The notes below the pieces were generated by a model. That model was not told where the DNA came from, searched no databases, and saw only the letters and a list, made by a program, of their open reading frames with translations. The position numbers and the translations under genes are program-made. Below are positions 51,676 to 60,585 of a stretch of 64,000 bases of DNA, one piece after another. Origin of the DNA: Lachnospiraceae bacterium (GTDB lineage: Bacteria; Bacillota; Clostridia; Lachnospirales; Lachnospiraceae); contig JAAUZC010000053.1 of the NCBI GenBank assembly GCA_014804795.1, forward strand, positions 1-64,000, given 5' to 3'. Each line of letters starts with the position of its first letter. Position 1 is the stretch's first letter.

Positions 51676-53280
51676 ATGAGAAAAAGCAAAAACTCAGAGA
51701 AAGAATATAGAAAAAAACATTTTTTTGCAGCAGACGATGAATATGATGATGACATTGATGACGATGAAGACGACGACGTTGATGAAGAAGACGATGAAGA
51801 GGATGATGACGTTGATGATGAAGATGACATTGACGATGATGAAGAAGATGATGACGATGAAGAAGACGATGACGACGATGTTGATGAGATAGAAGAAGAC
51901 GATGAAGAGGACAGTTGGAGCAGAGAGGATGAGAAGCGTGCGCGCAGGCGGTCACGCCGTATCAGAAACCAGATTCTGGCTTATGCAGTAGTAGTGATTC
52001 TGATAGGCGGTGCCTTAGGCGGTTTCTTCCTGGGGGGCAGAAAGCTTATTCAGAAATATCAGGCAAATAAGCGGGAAAAGGAGATACAGGAGCAGTTAGA
52101 AGCATTGGATAAGGAAGAGCCGGTTGTTGATATAACAGAGCCGACAGAAGAAGATGTCCAGAGTGAGGAACCGGCAGCGCTTAGTCCTCTGGATGAAATT
52201 GTGACGGCGCGAATTGCAGAAATGCCATTGGAAGATAAAGTTGCTGCTTTATTTATGATAACGCCGGAACAGCTTACGGGTGTAACCAATGTAACGAAAG
52301 CCGGGGATACGACGAAGACGGCGCTTACACAGTATAAGGTGGGCGGACTTGTCTATGCGGAAAGCAATATTACCGATGCAGATCAGTTGAAAGAGCTGTT
52401 GAAAAATACAGCGCTGATCGATCAGACACTGTTTTTGGCGGTGAATGAGGAGGGCGGAGAAAATTCCACGGTGGCTTCCAAACTTTCTGTGACAGAAGTT
52501 CCGGATATGGCGTCGGTAAACGGTGCGGATGGCGCTTATGAGGCAGGGAGTAATACAGGAGCCTATCTTGCAGAGTACGGCTTCAATTTAAATCTTGCGC
52601 CGGTTGCGGATGTAAAAATATCAGAGGAAAGTATTCTTGGAAACAGAAGTTTCGGTTCTGATGCAGGGCAGGTTGGCGAGATGGCAGCTTCCTATGTGCG
52701 GGGACTGACACAGATGGACGTCAGTGCCTGTGTGAAGACTTTTCCGGGGCTGGGGGCAGTGACGAAGTCTACAGCGGACGGCATGGCGGATACGCCGCGC
52801 AGCCTGGGCGAGATGGAGGCAGCGGAGTTATCTGCATATCAGGCGGCGATAAGCGCCGGAAGCGAGTTTGTTATGGTAGGGACAATATCAGCGCCGGAAT
52901 TGACCGGTGGTGATAATACGCCGTGTTGTTTCTCATCGTCTGTGGTAGGATTGCTTCGAAATAATCTGGGATATGATGGGATTGTGATCACAGGTGCATT
53001 GGATGAAGCTTCCGTGAAAGATTATTATACATCGGCGGAAGCGGCGGAAAAGGCTTTGCGGGCGGGAGCTGATATGATCTATATGCCTGAGAACTTTAAA
53101 GATGCCTATGAAGGGCTGCTGCAGACCGCGCAGGCAGATGAGGGATTACAGAGCCGTATCGATGAAGCGCTGCTTCGAATTTATCGTGTGAAGTATAAAG
53201 GGAGAGTCGCCATAGCATCCGGGGAAGAAATCGGCGGAGCGGAAGAAGGCGCCGGTGAGGAAAATATACCGGAAGAGTAA
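51676..53280 (+). CDS. Degenerate GH3/NagZ-like membrane-anchored protein
   Basis: 534 residues. Residues ~19-82 are almost pure Asp/Glu, followed by an Arg/Lys patch and one membrane helix (about 96-118), so the rest lies outside. Residues ~175-520 have the fold pattern of GH3 beta-N-acetylhexosaminidases: MPLEDKVAALFMITPEQLTG, NLAPVADV, ILGNRSFGSDAGQV, KTFPGLG, then GYDGIVITGAL and KALRAGADMIYMPENF. The catalytic residues are gone: the KHFPG His is Thr355, no DSH/DTH dyad follows, and the nucleophile Asp of the TDAL motif is Gly440. It is probably a binding or structural protein rather than an enzyme. It starts 130 bp after the RNA locus. Confidence 0.85.
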   Translation: MRKSKNSEKEYRKKHFFAADDEYDDDIDDDEDDDVDEEDDEEDDDVDDEDDIDDDEEDDDDEEDDDDDVDEIEEDDEEDSWSREDEKRARRRSRRIRNQILAYAVVVILIGGALGGFFLGGRKLIQKYQANKREKEIQEQLEALDKEEPVVDITEPTEEDVQSEEPAALSPLDEIVTARIAEMPLEDKVAALFMITPEQLTGVTNVTKAGDTTKTALTQYKVGGLVYAESNITDADQLKELLKNTALIDQTLFLAVNEEGGENSTVASKLSVTEVPDMASVNGADGAYEAGSNTGAYLAEYGFNLNLAPVADVKISEESILGNRSFGSDAGQVGEMAASYVRGLTQMDVSACVKTFPGLGAVTKSTADGMADTPRSLGEMEAAELSAYQAAISAGSEFVMVGTISAPELTGGDNTPCCFSSSVVGLLRNNLGYDGIVITGALDEASVKDYYTSAEAAEKALRAGADMIYMPENFKDAYEGLLQTAQADEGLQSRIDEALLRIYRVKYKGRVAIASGEEIGGAEEGAGEENIPEE

Positions 53281-53300
53281 TTTGAGAGAAGATAAATAGT

Positions 53301-53346
53301 GGAACCGTGTCAGATAATATTATGGTACTGACATGGTTTCTTTTTT
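53301..53346 (+). terminator. Intrinsic terminator
   Basis: GGAACCGTGTCAG (53301-53313) / CTGACATGGTTTC (53328-53340) followed by TTTTTT. Confidence 0.9.
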
Positions 53347-53430
53347 ATATACGTTTTTTCAGTTTCGCCATGCGGTGTGGCATACCGGTAAGAAAAATAG
53401 ATATTATTTTGATTTCTATTAAAAAAAGTA

Positions 53431-53489
53431 TTGACAATTATCTGGAATGATAGTATATTGAACATATGAACAGTTATTCATATGTTCAA
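53431..53489 (+). promoter_or_regulatory. Promoter and ArsR/CadC-type operator of the metal operon
   Basis: TTGACA (53431-53436), 17 bp, TATATT (53454-53459). A perfect inverted repeat TTGAACATATGAA (53458-53470) / TTCATATGTTCAA (53477-53489) overlaps the -10. Its 6-base centre and tandem ATGAA/TTCAT halves fit ArsR-family sites. Confidence 0.88.
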
Positions 53490-53538
53490 TCTTTAAAAAT
53501 GGTGCAGGAAAGAGGAATGTGAAAGAAAGGCGGTAAGT

Positions 53539-53898
53539 ATGGCAGATCAGAGCATAGATTGTTGCGATCAGATTTATGTGCATGAAGAATTGGTGGAAAA
53601 GGTAAACAGGGAGATGCCGAAGGAAGAGGAATTATATGATCTGGCAGAGCTGTTCAAGGTATTTGGTGATTCCACACGAATTCGGATTTTATTTGTACTT
53701 TTTGAGGCGGAAGTCTGTGTCTGCGATCTGGCGGAAGTACTGCATATGACGCAGTCCGCTATTTCTCATCAGTTAAAAATCTTAAAGCAGGCGAAGCTTG
53801 TCAATGCAAGGCGGGAAGGCAAATCTGTCTTTTATTCGTTGGCGGATGACCATGTGCGGACGATCATTGCACAGGGACGGGAACACATTGAGGAATGA
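53539..53898 (+). CDS. ArsR/SmtB-family metal-sensing repressor (CadC-like)
   Basis: 119 residues. Winged helix with AELFKVFGDSTRIRILFVL, the recognition helix MTQSAISHQLKILKQAKLV and wing NARREGKSVFYSL. Cysteines C8-C9 at the N-terminus and C60-V-C62 at helix alpha3 reproduce the alpha3N thiolate site of CadC, which senses Cd, Pb or Zn. The operator at 53458-53489 lies directly upstream. The first gene of a repressor - HMA protein - P-type ATPase operon. Confidence 0.93.
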   Translation: MADQSIDCCDQIYVHEELVEKVNREMPKEEELYDLAELFKVFGDSTRIRILFVLFEAEVCVCDLAEVLHMTQSAISHQLKILKQAKLVNARREGKSVFYSLADDHVRTIIAQGREHIEE

Positions 53899-53968
53899 GT
53901 AAGAACGTTGCTTTGGTGTACTGCACCGGAGAACAAATATAATGACAAGAAGAAAGAGGGAAAAGGAA

Positions 53969-54187
53969 ATGAAGAAAAAATTTAAACTGGAAGATTTAGA
54001 TTGTGCAAACTGCGCGGCAAAGATGGAAGATGCGATCAAAAAGATTGCGGGCGTAAATGATGCCAATGTCAGTTTTATGGCTCAGAAAATGACGATTGAA
54101 GCGGAGGACGACAGATTCGATGAAATCATGAAGGAAGTAGTGGCAGTCTGCGCGAAGGTAGAGCCGGATTGTAAGATCCTTCTGTAA
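53969..54187 (+). CDS. Heavy-metal-associated (HMA) domain protein
   Basis: 72 residues from ATG 53969 (GGGAAAAGGA upstream; the frame's earlier ATG at 53942 is less well placed). Ferredoxin-like metal-binding fold with the motif DLDCANCAAKME (C12-x-x-C15). It probably hands metal to the ATPase encoded 10 bp downstream. In many relatives this domain is fused to the ATPase N-terminus. Confidence 0.92.
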   Translation: MKKKFKLEDLDCANCAAKMEDAIKKIAGVNDANVSFMAQKMTIEAEDDRFDEIMKEVVAVCAKVEPDCKILL

Positions 54188-54197
54188 AGGAGAGGAA

Positions 54198-56105
54198 ATG
54201 ACAAAGAAACAGAAAACAATGTTATACAGGATCATCGTATCCTTTGTTATACTGGCGGCATTGATGATCTGTGAGCATTTGGGCATTTTCGGTGCGTTGT
54301 CAGGAACATGGCTGCTGTTGCCCGCCTATGCAGTACCTTATCTGATCATTGGGTATGATATCATTTACAAGGCGGCGCGCAATATCAGGAATGGACAGAT
54401 ATTTGACGAAAACTTTCTGATGATGCTTGCCACATTTGGAGCTTTCGGCGTCAGAGAGTATTCGGAAGCAGCTGCCGTGATGTTGTTTTACCAGGTGGGT
54501 GAACTGTTCCAGAGCTATGCAGTGGGGAAATCCCGTCAGTCTATTTCGGATATGATGGATATCTGCCCGGAATACGCCAATATTGAGCAGGACGGCGAGC
54601 TTGTGCAGGTGGATCCGGATGACGTGGAAGTAGGCAGCATGATCGTGGTGAAACCGGGAGAGAGGGTTCCCCTTGACGGTATTGTGACAGAGGGAGAGTC
54701 TTACGTTGATACGGCAGCATTGACCGGGGAGTCTGTACCCAGGAAAGTCAGTGTGGGGAAAGAGATTTTCAGCGGGTGTGTAAACGGCAGCGGCACTCTG
54801 AAGATTCAGACGACAAAAGAATTTGATGATTCCACTGTGGCGAAGATTCTGGAACTGGTGGAAAATGCCGGCAGCAAGAAAGCCAGAACCGAAAAATTTA
54901 TCACAAAATTTGCAAAATATTATACGCCGGTTGTCACGGTCGGTGCAGTGCTTCTTGCCCTTATACCTCCGCTTATACTGGGCGGGAACTTTGGGGAGTG
55001 GATTCAGAGAGCGTGTACGTTCCTTGTAATATCCTGTCCCTGTGCGCTGGTGATTTCCGTGCCGCTTGGATTTTTTGGCGGTATCGGTGCGGCCTCCCGT
55101 ATGGGCGTACTGGTGAAGGGCGGAAACTATCTGGAAGCTGTTGCTGAAATGACCACGATCGTCTTTGATAAAACCGGGACGCTGACAAAGGGTGAGTTCA
55201 GGGTGACGGAGATCTTACCGGAACCAGGGGTGTCGGACAGACAGAATGCGGATCAGGAATTGCTTGAGCTGGCAGCTCTGGGTGAAAGTTACTCGAACCA
55301 TCCGATCGCAGTATCCATTAGAGAGGCTTTTGAAGAAAAAGGCGGAAAAATAGATATGGGTCGAGTGAGTGATGCGGAGGAAATCGCAGGTCACGGAATC
55401 CTTGTCAAAGTGGACGACAGAGAAGTTCTTCTCGGAAATGAAAAACTGATGCAGAGGGAACAGATATCATATAAGCCTGTTCTTTCTGCCGGAACAGTAG
55501 TTTATGCGGCCTGCGAAAAGCAGTTTTTGGGTGCGCTTGTCATTTCCGATGTTGTGAAAGAAGGCGCGGCGGAAGCAATCCGCGATATGAAAAAAGTGGG
55601 CGTCAAAAAATCAGTGATGCTGACAGGCGACAGAAAGCAGGCTGCAGAAGCTGTGGCGGCAGAGCTTGGCATTGATGAAGTGCATGCGGAGCTTTTGCCG
55701 GGCGATAAGGTAGATATTGTGGAAATGCTGTTAAAGCAGCAAAAAGGGCATGAGAAGCTTGCTTTTGCCGGAGACGGCATTAATGACGCGCCGGTGCTGA
55801 CAAGGGCGGATATCGGTATTGCGATGGGCAGTATGGGCTCTGATGCGGCAATCGAAGCGGCGGATGTGGTGCTGATGGATGATGATGTGAGGAAGATTGC
55901 AGGCGTGGTGCAGTGTGCAAGAAAGACACTGCGTATTGTGAAGCAGAACATTGTTTTTGCGCTCGGCGTCAAAGCGCTTGTACTTATTCTGGGTGCTCTT
56001 GGAATGGCAAATATGTGGGAAGCCGTTTTTGCGGATGTGGGCGTTGCGGTGATCGCCATTATGAATTCCATGCGGGCATTGAAGACAGACGAAAGTAAAA
56101 TGTAA
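54198..56105 (+). CDS. P1B-type cadmium/zinc-exporting ATPase
   Basis: 635 residues, without an N-terminal HMA domain. Actuator motif LTGESVPRKV, the transmembrane metal site SCPCALVISVP (CPC, about residue 280), phosphorylation motif FDKTGTLTKGEF, the SNHPIAVSIREAF motif of the nucleotide-binding domain (HP, about 360) and GDGINDAPVLTRADIGIAMG. The CPC plus CadC-like repressor places it with the Zn/Cd/Pb (P1B-2) exporters rather than copper pumps. A terminator follows at 56148. Confidence 0.95.
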   Translation: MTKKQKTMLYRIIVSFVILAALMICEHLGIFGALSGTWLLLPAYAVPYLIIGYDIIYKAARNIRNGQIFDENFLMMLATFGAFGVREYSEAAAVMLFYQVGELFQSYAVGKSRQSISDMMDICPEYANIEQDGELVQVDPDDVEVGSMIVVKPGERVPLDGIVTEGESYVDTAALTGESVPRKVSVGKEIFSGCVNGSGTLKIQTTKEFDDSTVAKILELVENAGSKKARTEKFITKFAKYYTPVVTVGAVLLALIPPLILGGNFGEWIQRACTFLVISCPCALVISVPLGFFGGIGAASRMGVLVKGGNYLEAVAEMTTIVFDKTGTLTKGEFRVTEILPEPGVSDRQNADQELLELAALGESYSNHPIAVSIREAFEEKGGKIDMGRVSDAEEIAGHGILVKVDDREVLLGNEKLMQREQISYKPVLSAGTVVYAACEKQFLGALVISDVVKEGAAEAIRDMKKVGVKKSVMLTGDRKQAAEAVAAELGIDEVHAELLPGDKVDIVEMLLKQQKGHEKLAFAGDGINDAPVLTRADIGIAMGSMGSDAAIEAADVVLMDDDVRKIAGVVQCARKTLRIVKQNIVFALGVKALVLILGALGMANMWEAVFADVGVAVIAIMNSMRALKTDESKM

Positions 56106-56147
56106 TACAGTCAAAAAGGAAAGAATAGCGCTATCTTTCCATTTCAG

Positions 56148-56176
56148 AAAAGCGGTTGCATGCAGCCGCTTTTTTA
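56148..56176 (+). terminator. Intrinsic terminator of the metal operon
   Basis: AAAAGCGGTTGCA (56148-56160) / TGCAGCCGCTTTT (56161-56173), then TTT. A second small palindrome, GAATGAGC-TT-GCTCATTC, follows at 56201-56218. Confidence 0.88.
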
Positions 56177-56285
56177 TGTTACAATGAGTGTTGGCGGGAA
56201 GAATGAGCTTGCTCATTCGGCGAGCGGCGAATGCCGATCATGAATGCAGAGAAAAACGGGCTGCAGCGAAGGACATAATACATAT

Positions 56286-56786
56286 ATGATTTGTTTGAAG
56301 ATAAAAAATACAAGAGAATTTATGCAGAAGTTTCTGATGTCGGAGGCTTTTGCAGATTTTTTATTGGCAGAAGCGAGAATTGACACATGTGTCAGCTATA
56401 GTATTGACGGACATGTCAGAAAAGAGTTTTATTCAAAGGAGGAACAGGAACAGCTGAAACTCCATGAATTTGCCGCGTGGGAGTCCGTGCGTCCGCAGAT
56501 AGTGCAGATCGTAAAGGGAAAGCGAACGCCTCTCTTTATGAAGCTGGTGCTCGCTTATGTTCCTGAGAAGGCAAAAGAGTGTCTGGCGGAAGCGGAGTCC
56601 GCAGAGGGCAGCGAGAGTTTTATAAAGTATCTGCTCTGCACAGTGAAATATGAAAGCGGTGTGATCACCCTGACGGGAGGCGTCTCCTATCAGGGTTTTA
56701 CCATGGACAAAAATCCGGAAAAGCATTGGGATCATACATTGTGTTCTCTGATGGAGAAGATGGGGCTGGAATATGAGATCATATAA
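56286..56786 (+). CDS. DUF5721-like hypothetical protein
   Basis: 166 residues from ATG 56286; the earlier ATG at 56244 has no ribosome binding site. Soluble alpha/beta protein (EFMQKFLMSEAFADFLLAEA, CVSYSIDGHVRKEFYSKEE, TGGVSYQGFTMDKNPEKHWD). I believe it is the clostridial family DUF5721, from memory. It overlaps the following MBL-fold gene by 14 bp, so the two are co-transcribed. No function known. Confidence 0.7.
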   Translation: MICLKIKNTREFMQKFLMSEAFADFLLAEARIDTCVSYSIDGHVRKEFYSKEEQEQLKLHEFAAWESVRPQIVQIVKGKRTPLFMKLVLAYVPEKAKECLAEAESAEGSESFIKYLLCTVKYESGVITLTGGVSYQGFTMDKNPEKHWDHTLCSLMEKMGLEYEII

Positions 56787-57813
56787 TTCATATAATGGAA
56801 AGGGCGGCAAAAAGGGATCTTATAAAAGATACAGGCGCAGAAGAAAGGCACCGCTGTGGGTATCCCTGTTGCTGCTTGTGTTTCTGCTTTTGATGCGGAA
56901 CCGTCAGGTTTCGGAGTGGATTGACGGTTTAACGGATGAGGTCAATCAGAATGCGGAGACAGTTTCCGGCGGGGAAGTCATCAAGACCGGGGATCCGGAG
57001 GGAGAGCTGGAAGTACATTTTCTTGATGTGGGACATGGAGACTCTACGGTGATCCTGTGCGGGGAGCATGTGATGATGATCGACTGCGGGGATGACAGTC
57101 AGGGTACGAAACTGCAGAATTATCTGACAAAACATGGCGTGAAGAAACTGGATTATCTGGTGTTGACTCATCCGGATAAGGATCATATCGGCGGTGCGCC
57201 GGTGATTCTGACAAAGTTTCCGATCGATCAGGTTTTTCAATCCGATTATTATAAGGACAATAAAACCGCGGATAAGCTGCGGCAGACATTGGAATATGCG
57301 AGAGTTGATGCGATAACGCCGCAGGTCGGGGAGGAATATCAGCTGGGGGAAGCTTATTTTACAATTCTGGCACCGGTCGGAGAATATGAAGAGTCCAATA
57401 ATTCCTCCATCGCACTGCTTCTGCACTTTGGAGATAATACATTCCTGTTTACCGGAGATGCAGAAAAGGAAGCGGAGAACGATATGGTGGAAAACAGCAC
57501 GACTTCCGGATTATCCCTGAAAGCGGATGTATATCAGGCGGGGCATCACGGCAGCAAGAGTTCCAGTAAAAAGAAATTTTTGAGTGCGGTTTCCCCGGAG
57601 TTCGCGGTGATCAGCTGCGATTATCAGGGAGATTACGGACATCCGCATGCGGAAGTGTTGAATCGTCTGCGGGAAGCCGGCATTAAAGTGTTCCGCACAG
57701 ACGAACAGGGAACGATCGTTGCCGTTTCCGACGGAAAAAATATTACATGGAACTGTGCGCCCTCGGAGAGCTGGATCGCGGGGGAACCGGGAAAGAGCAA
57801 AGACAGTAAATAG
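56773..57813 (+). CDS. ComEC-type metallo-beta-lactamase-fold hydrolase, membrane-anchored
   Basis: 346 residues. A very basic start (KRYRRRRK) is followed by one membrane helix (about 28-41), so the enzyme domain faces outside. MBL ligands: H133, D135, D137 and H138 in THPDKDHIGG, D in FTGDAEKEAE and H in QAGHHGSKSS. The domain matches the extracellular hydrolase part of ComEC/Rec2 and its free-standing relatives. DNA or a phosphodiester is the probable substrate. It overlaps the preceding gene. Confidence 0.9.
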   Translation: MRSYNSYNGKGGKKGSYKRYRRRRKAPLWVSLLLLVFLLLMRNRQVSEWIDGLTDEVNQNAETVSGGEVIKTGDPEGELEVHFLDVGHGDSTVILCGEHVMMIDCGDDSQGTKLQNYLTKHGVKKLDYLVLTHPDKDHIGGAPVILTKFPIDQVFQSDYYKDNKTADKLRQTLEYARVDAITPQVGEEYQLGEAYFTILAPVGEYEESNNSSIALLLHFGDNTFLFTGDAEKEAENDMVENSTTSGLSLKADVYQAGHHGSKSSSKKKFLSAVSPEFAVISCDYQGDYGHPHAEVLNRLREAGIKVFRTDEQGTIVAVSDGKNITWNCAPSESWIAGEPGKSKDSK

Positions 57814-57843
57814 TGTGATGTATAGTTTGATTCGGGGATAAGA

Positions 57844-59154
57844 ATGATAAGAAAAAAGAGAAAATTTAAAATAGCAGCGTTTCTGACAGTGCTGTCAGTA
57901 GTGATGCAGTGTATGTTTGCAGAGGCGACAGAGGAAGAGCAGCCTGCCACAGGACCGGACTGGGCGATAGATACGGAAACTGCGCCGCTTGTGGTGTCGG
58001 AAAGCGCTATTTTGATGGATATCGATACAGGTGTTATTTTATATGAAAAGAATATTCACAAAAGGCAGTACCCTGCTTCCATAACAAAGCTGCTGACCTG
58101 TCTGGTGGCGGCGGAAAACAGTGAGCCTGATGAAATAGTCACTTTTTCCCATGAGGCGGTTTTTGGCATTGAAAGGGGTTCATCCCATATCGGTATCGAT
58201 GAGGGTGAGCAGTTGACGATGGAAGAATGCTACTATGGAGCGCTGCTCGATTCGGCCAATGAAGTGGCCTCCGGTATGGCGGAGCATGTGGGGGGCAGCA
58301 TAGAAGGTTTCGCCGCAATGATGAACGAGAAGGTAAAGGAACTGGGGGGAACGGATTCCCATTTTGTAAATGCCAACGGACTGCACGATGACGATCATTA
58401 TACCAGCGCCTACGATATGGCGTTAATTGGGCAGGCGTTTGCCCGCAATGAGATGCTTCTGGAAATATCGGGCACGGTATATTATCGCATTGACCCTACG
58501 GATACACAGCCGGATGAGATTCATCTCCGGAATCATCACCGTATGCTGCCGGGCTGTCAGCTCAGCAGAGCGAGACCCTACGAATATACGATAGGCGGTA
58601 AGACCGGCTTTACGACGATGTCCCAGAACACGCTTGTCACTTTTGCGAAAAAGGACGGGCACAGACTGGTCTGTGTGGTACTGAGGGGTAAATCGGCGAG
58701 TTATTTTGAGGATACCATTGCTCTTTTTGATTACGGTTTCGCCTGTTATGAAGATTCGTCCACCAGAGCGTTGATTGATGCGAAAATAATGGAGATGCAG
58801 GCGGAAGAGGATGCCGCAGAGGAAGAAGTAAAGGAGGAACAGGCGGGAGAGCAGCTCACGTCCGAAGAGATGGAAGGCAGAGCGGACAGCACCGGCGGGT
58901 ATGGTCGGCCGGAATCGGATGGAGTCAGGGCAGATGGAGTCGGGGAGCCGGAAAAAGGAGAAAACGGGAAAGTAAAAAAGGAAAAATCGGGTGGGATTGC
59001 AGCGTTAACGGTTGTAGTCATTGCTGTGGTCTTAGCAGCGGCGGGCGCATGCGGTTTTATTTTTTATCGAAGCTATAAACAGGAACAGGAGAGGAGGCGC
59101 AGGCGGGCCGAGATCATGGCGAGGCACCGGTCCAGGAGGAGCGAAGATGAGTGA
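57844..59154 (+). CDS. D-alanyl-D-alanine carboxypeptidase (DacF-like, class C/low-mass PBP)
   Basis: 436 residues. Signal peptide (about 8-27). Penicillin-binding motifs: S79-x-x-K82 (YPASITKLL), S137-A-N139 (LDSANE) and K253-T-G (GGKTGFT). It trims the terminal D-Ala from peptidoglycan stem peptides. Unusually, an acidic linker (about 320-375) leads to a C-terminal membrane helix (about 380-405) with an Arg-rich tail, in place of the amphipathic anchor of DacA. It follows the MBL gene after 30 bp and overlaps the next gene. Confidence 0.94.
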   Translation: MIRKKRKFKIAAFLTVLSVVMQCMFAEATEEEQPATGPDWAIDTETAPLVVSESAILMDIDTGVILYEKNIHKRQYPASITKLLTCLVAAENSEPDEIVTFSHEAVFGIERGSSHIGIDEGEQLTMEECYYGALLDSANEVASGMAEHVGGSIEGFAAMMNEKVKELGGTDSHFVNANGLHDDDHYTSAYDMALIGQAFARNEMLLEISGTVYYRIDPTDTQPDEIHLRNHHRMLPGCQLSRARPYEYTIGGKTGFTTMSQNTLVTFAKKDGHRLVCVVLRGKSASYFEDTIALFDYGFACYEDSSTRALIDAKIMEMQAEEDAAEEEVKEEQAGEQLTSEEMEGRADSTGGYGRPESDGVRADGVGEPEKGENGKVKKEKSGGIAALTVVVIAVVLAAAGACGFIFYRSYKQEQERRRRRAEIMARHRSRRSEDE

Positions 59155-59647
59155 TTACGAAAGAGAACAGGAAAAGATGATACTTTCGCAGTCAGGATCG
59201 AGAAAAGAACAGGCTGTGGAAGCTTTCCTCGGCGGCTGTAATTGCGCCCAGGCCGTATTTTCCACTTATGCGGATCTGTTCGGCATAGACAGGCAGACAG
59301 CGATGAATCTGACAAACTCTATGGGCGGCGGAATCAGCAGACTGCGTGAAGTGTGCGGTACGGTGTCAGCGATCGCATTGCTCACGGGACTTGCAGAGGG
59401 GAATGTGAATCCGGGGGATCTGAAAGCAAGGGAAAAGGTGTATCAGAGAACAAGAGATCTATTGGCAGAATTTGAAGAGGAAAACGGCTCACTGATCTGC
59501 CGGGAGTTACTGGGGATACTGGGCCGCGATCAGTCTGCAAGGCCGTCCGAGAGAACACCGGAATACTACAGGAAGCGTCCCTGCGCGAAATTTGTGGCCT
59601 GCGCTGCGGAAATTATTGAGAGAAATCTGCTCAGGAAAGAAGCATAG
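59147..59647 (+). CDS. C_GCAxxG_C_C family protein
   Basis: 166 residues. Defining cysteines are visible: GGCNCAQAVFSTYA, the GGGISRLREVCGTVSAIALLTG core, LICRELL and the C-terminal RPCAKFVACAAEI. The family is thought to bind a metal or redox centre; its function is not known. GAGGAGCG lies before ATG 59147, which overlaps the dacF-like gene by 8 bp. The last gene of this operon. Confidence 0.92.
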   Translation: MSDYEREQEKMILSQSGSRKEQAVEAFLGGCNCAQAVFSTYADLFGIDRQTAMNLTNSMGGGISRLREVCGTVSAIALLTGLAEGNVNPGDLKAREKVYQRTRDLLAEFEEENGSLICRELLGILGRDQSARPSERTPEYYRKRPCAKFVACAAEIIERNLLRKEA

Positions 59648-59666
59648 ATGCAAGGGAAAAACAGGA

Positions 59667-60227
59667 GATTGTATTGTCTATGCACCTCATGTGCATACAT
59701 GTATTGCCATGCTTCCGGGGATGCGGGAGCGAACGATCATCTGTAATTCCCTGTCTAAAACCTATTCTGCCACAGGCTGGAGGTTAGGGTATGTGATAGC
59801 ACCGCCGGAAATTACTGACAGAGTAAAAAAAGTTCATGACTTTTTGACGGTGGGAGCGGCGGCGCCGCTTATGGAAGCAGCGGTGACAGGTCTTAAGTTT
59901 GGCGATGCGTATTACAGAGAGCTGCAGGCGCATTATACACATATGAAAGAACTGTTTACAAACGGACTTAAGGAGATCGGCCTGCAGTTTACAAAACCAC
60001 AGGGTGCGTATTATGTTTTGGCGGATATCAGCGAATTCGGCTATGAGAGCGATCTGGTTTTCTGCGAGGATCTGGCGAGAAAAGTGGGTGTAGGCGCAGT
60101 GCCGGGTTCCAGCTTTTTTAAAGAGCCGGAAAACCGTTATATCCGTTTCCATTTTGCAAAACAGGATGCAACACTTAAGGCGGCGCTTGAACGGCTTGCG
60201 GAAATGAAAACAAAGATGAAAAGCTGA
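59667..60227 (+). pseudogene. Aspartate-type aminotransferase, C-terminal half only
   Basis: From VYAPHVHTCIAMLPGMRERT onward the sequence is class I aminotransferase, including the PLP lysine in NSLSKTYSATGWRLGYVIAP, PQGAYYVLADISEFG and the closing RIRFHF-type strand. The N-terminal half is missing, and the upstream frame overlaps the end of the preceding gene in a meaningless way. It cannot fold into an active enzyme. It resembles the aromatic/aspartate aminotransferases of Firmicutes. Confidence 0.85.
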
Positions 60228-60244
60228 GATTTCTAAAATTTTTC

Positions 60245-60273
60245 TTTACAGAAAGAATATTTCGGGGTAAAAT
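60245..60273 (+). promoter_or_regulatory. Promoter of the T-box/thrS operon
   Basis: TTTACA (60245-60250), 17 bp, TAAAAT (60268-60273). Confidence 0.7.
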
Positions 60274-60279
60274 AGGAAC

Positions 60280-60560
60280 AAATATAAGAAGATAAAACGT
60301 TGATGAGGAGAGTACCTGTGCAGAATGTGCCAGAGAGAGGTGCCGGAAAGGCAAAACACTGTTTTGCGATTTCCGTGCTGAAAGTACCTTGACAGGAGCA
60401 TTTGGGAAGACCACCTCGGAGTGACCCTAATCCGGTCCGCAGGCCTGCGTTACGGGCAAATGAGTGGCTCAAGATCAACGAAGCTGACCATGAGCAAGCA
60501 GGGTGGAACCGCGTAATTTACGTCCCATGCATTACATGATGTAGTGTATGGGATTTTTTA
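60280..60560 (+). promoter_or_regulatory. T-box leader, probably threonine-tRNA-sensing
   Basis: Canonical parts in order: GATGAGGAGAGTA (Stem I start, about 60301), an AGAGAG GA-motif, the GAAAGTACCTT segment with ACC (Thr) as the likely specifier, the CGGAGTGACCC stem-II region, the T-box core AGGGTGGAACCGCG (60500-60513) and the terminator CCCATGCATTACAT / ATGTAGTGTATGGG (60523-60552) with a T-run. Uncharged tRNA-Thr should allow read-through into the genes below. The specifier is by eye. Confidence 0.9.
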
Positions 60561-60585
60561 TCTTATAGAAAAAAGGAGAGTGGTT

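Noticed and set aside
51564-51955. Minus-strand Ser-rich and His-rich ORFs opposite the acidic tract
   Set aside because: They are the antisense of GAT/GAA/GAC repeats in the 51676-53280 gene; low-complexity artefacts.
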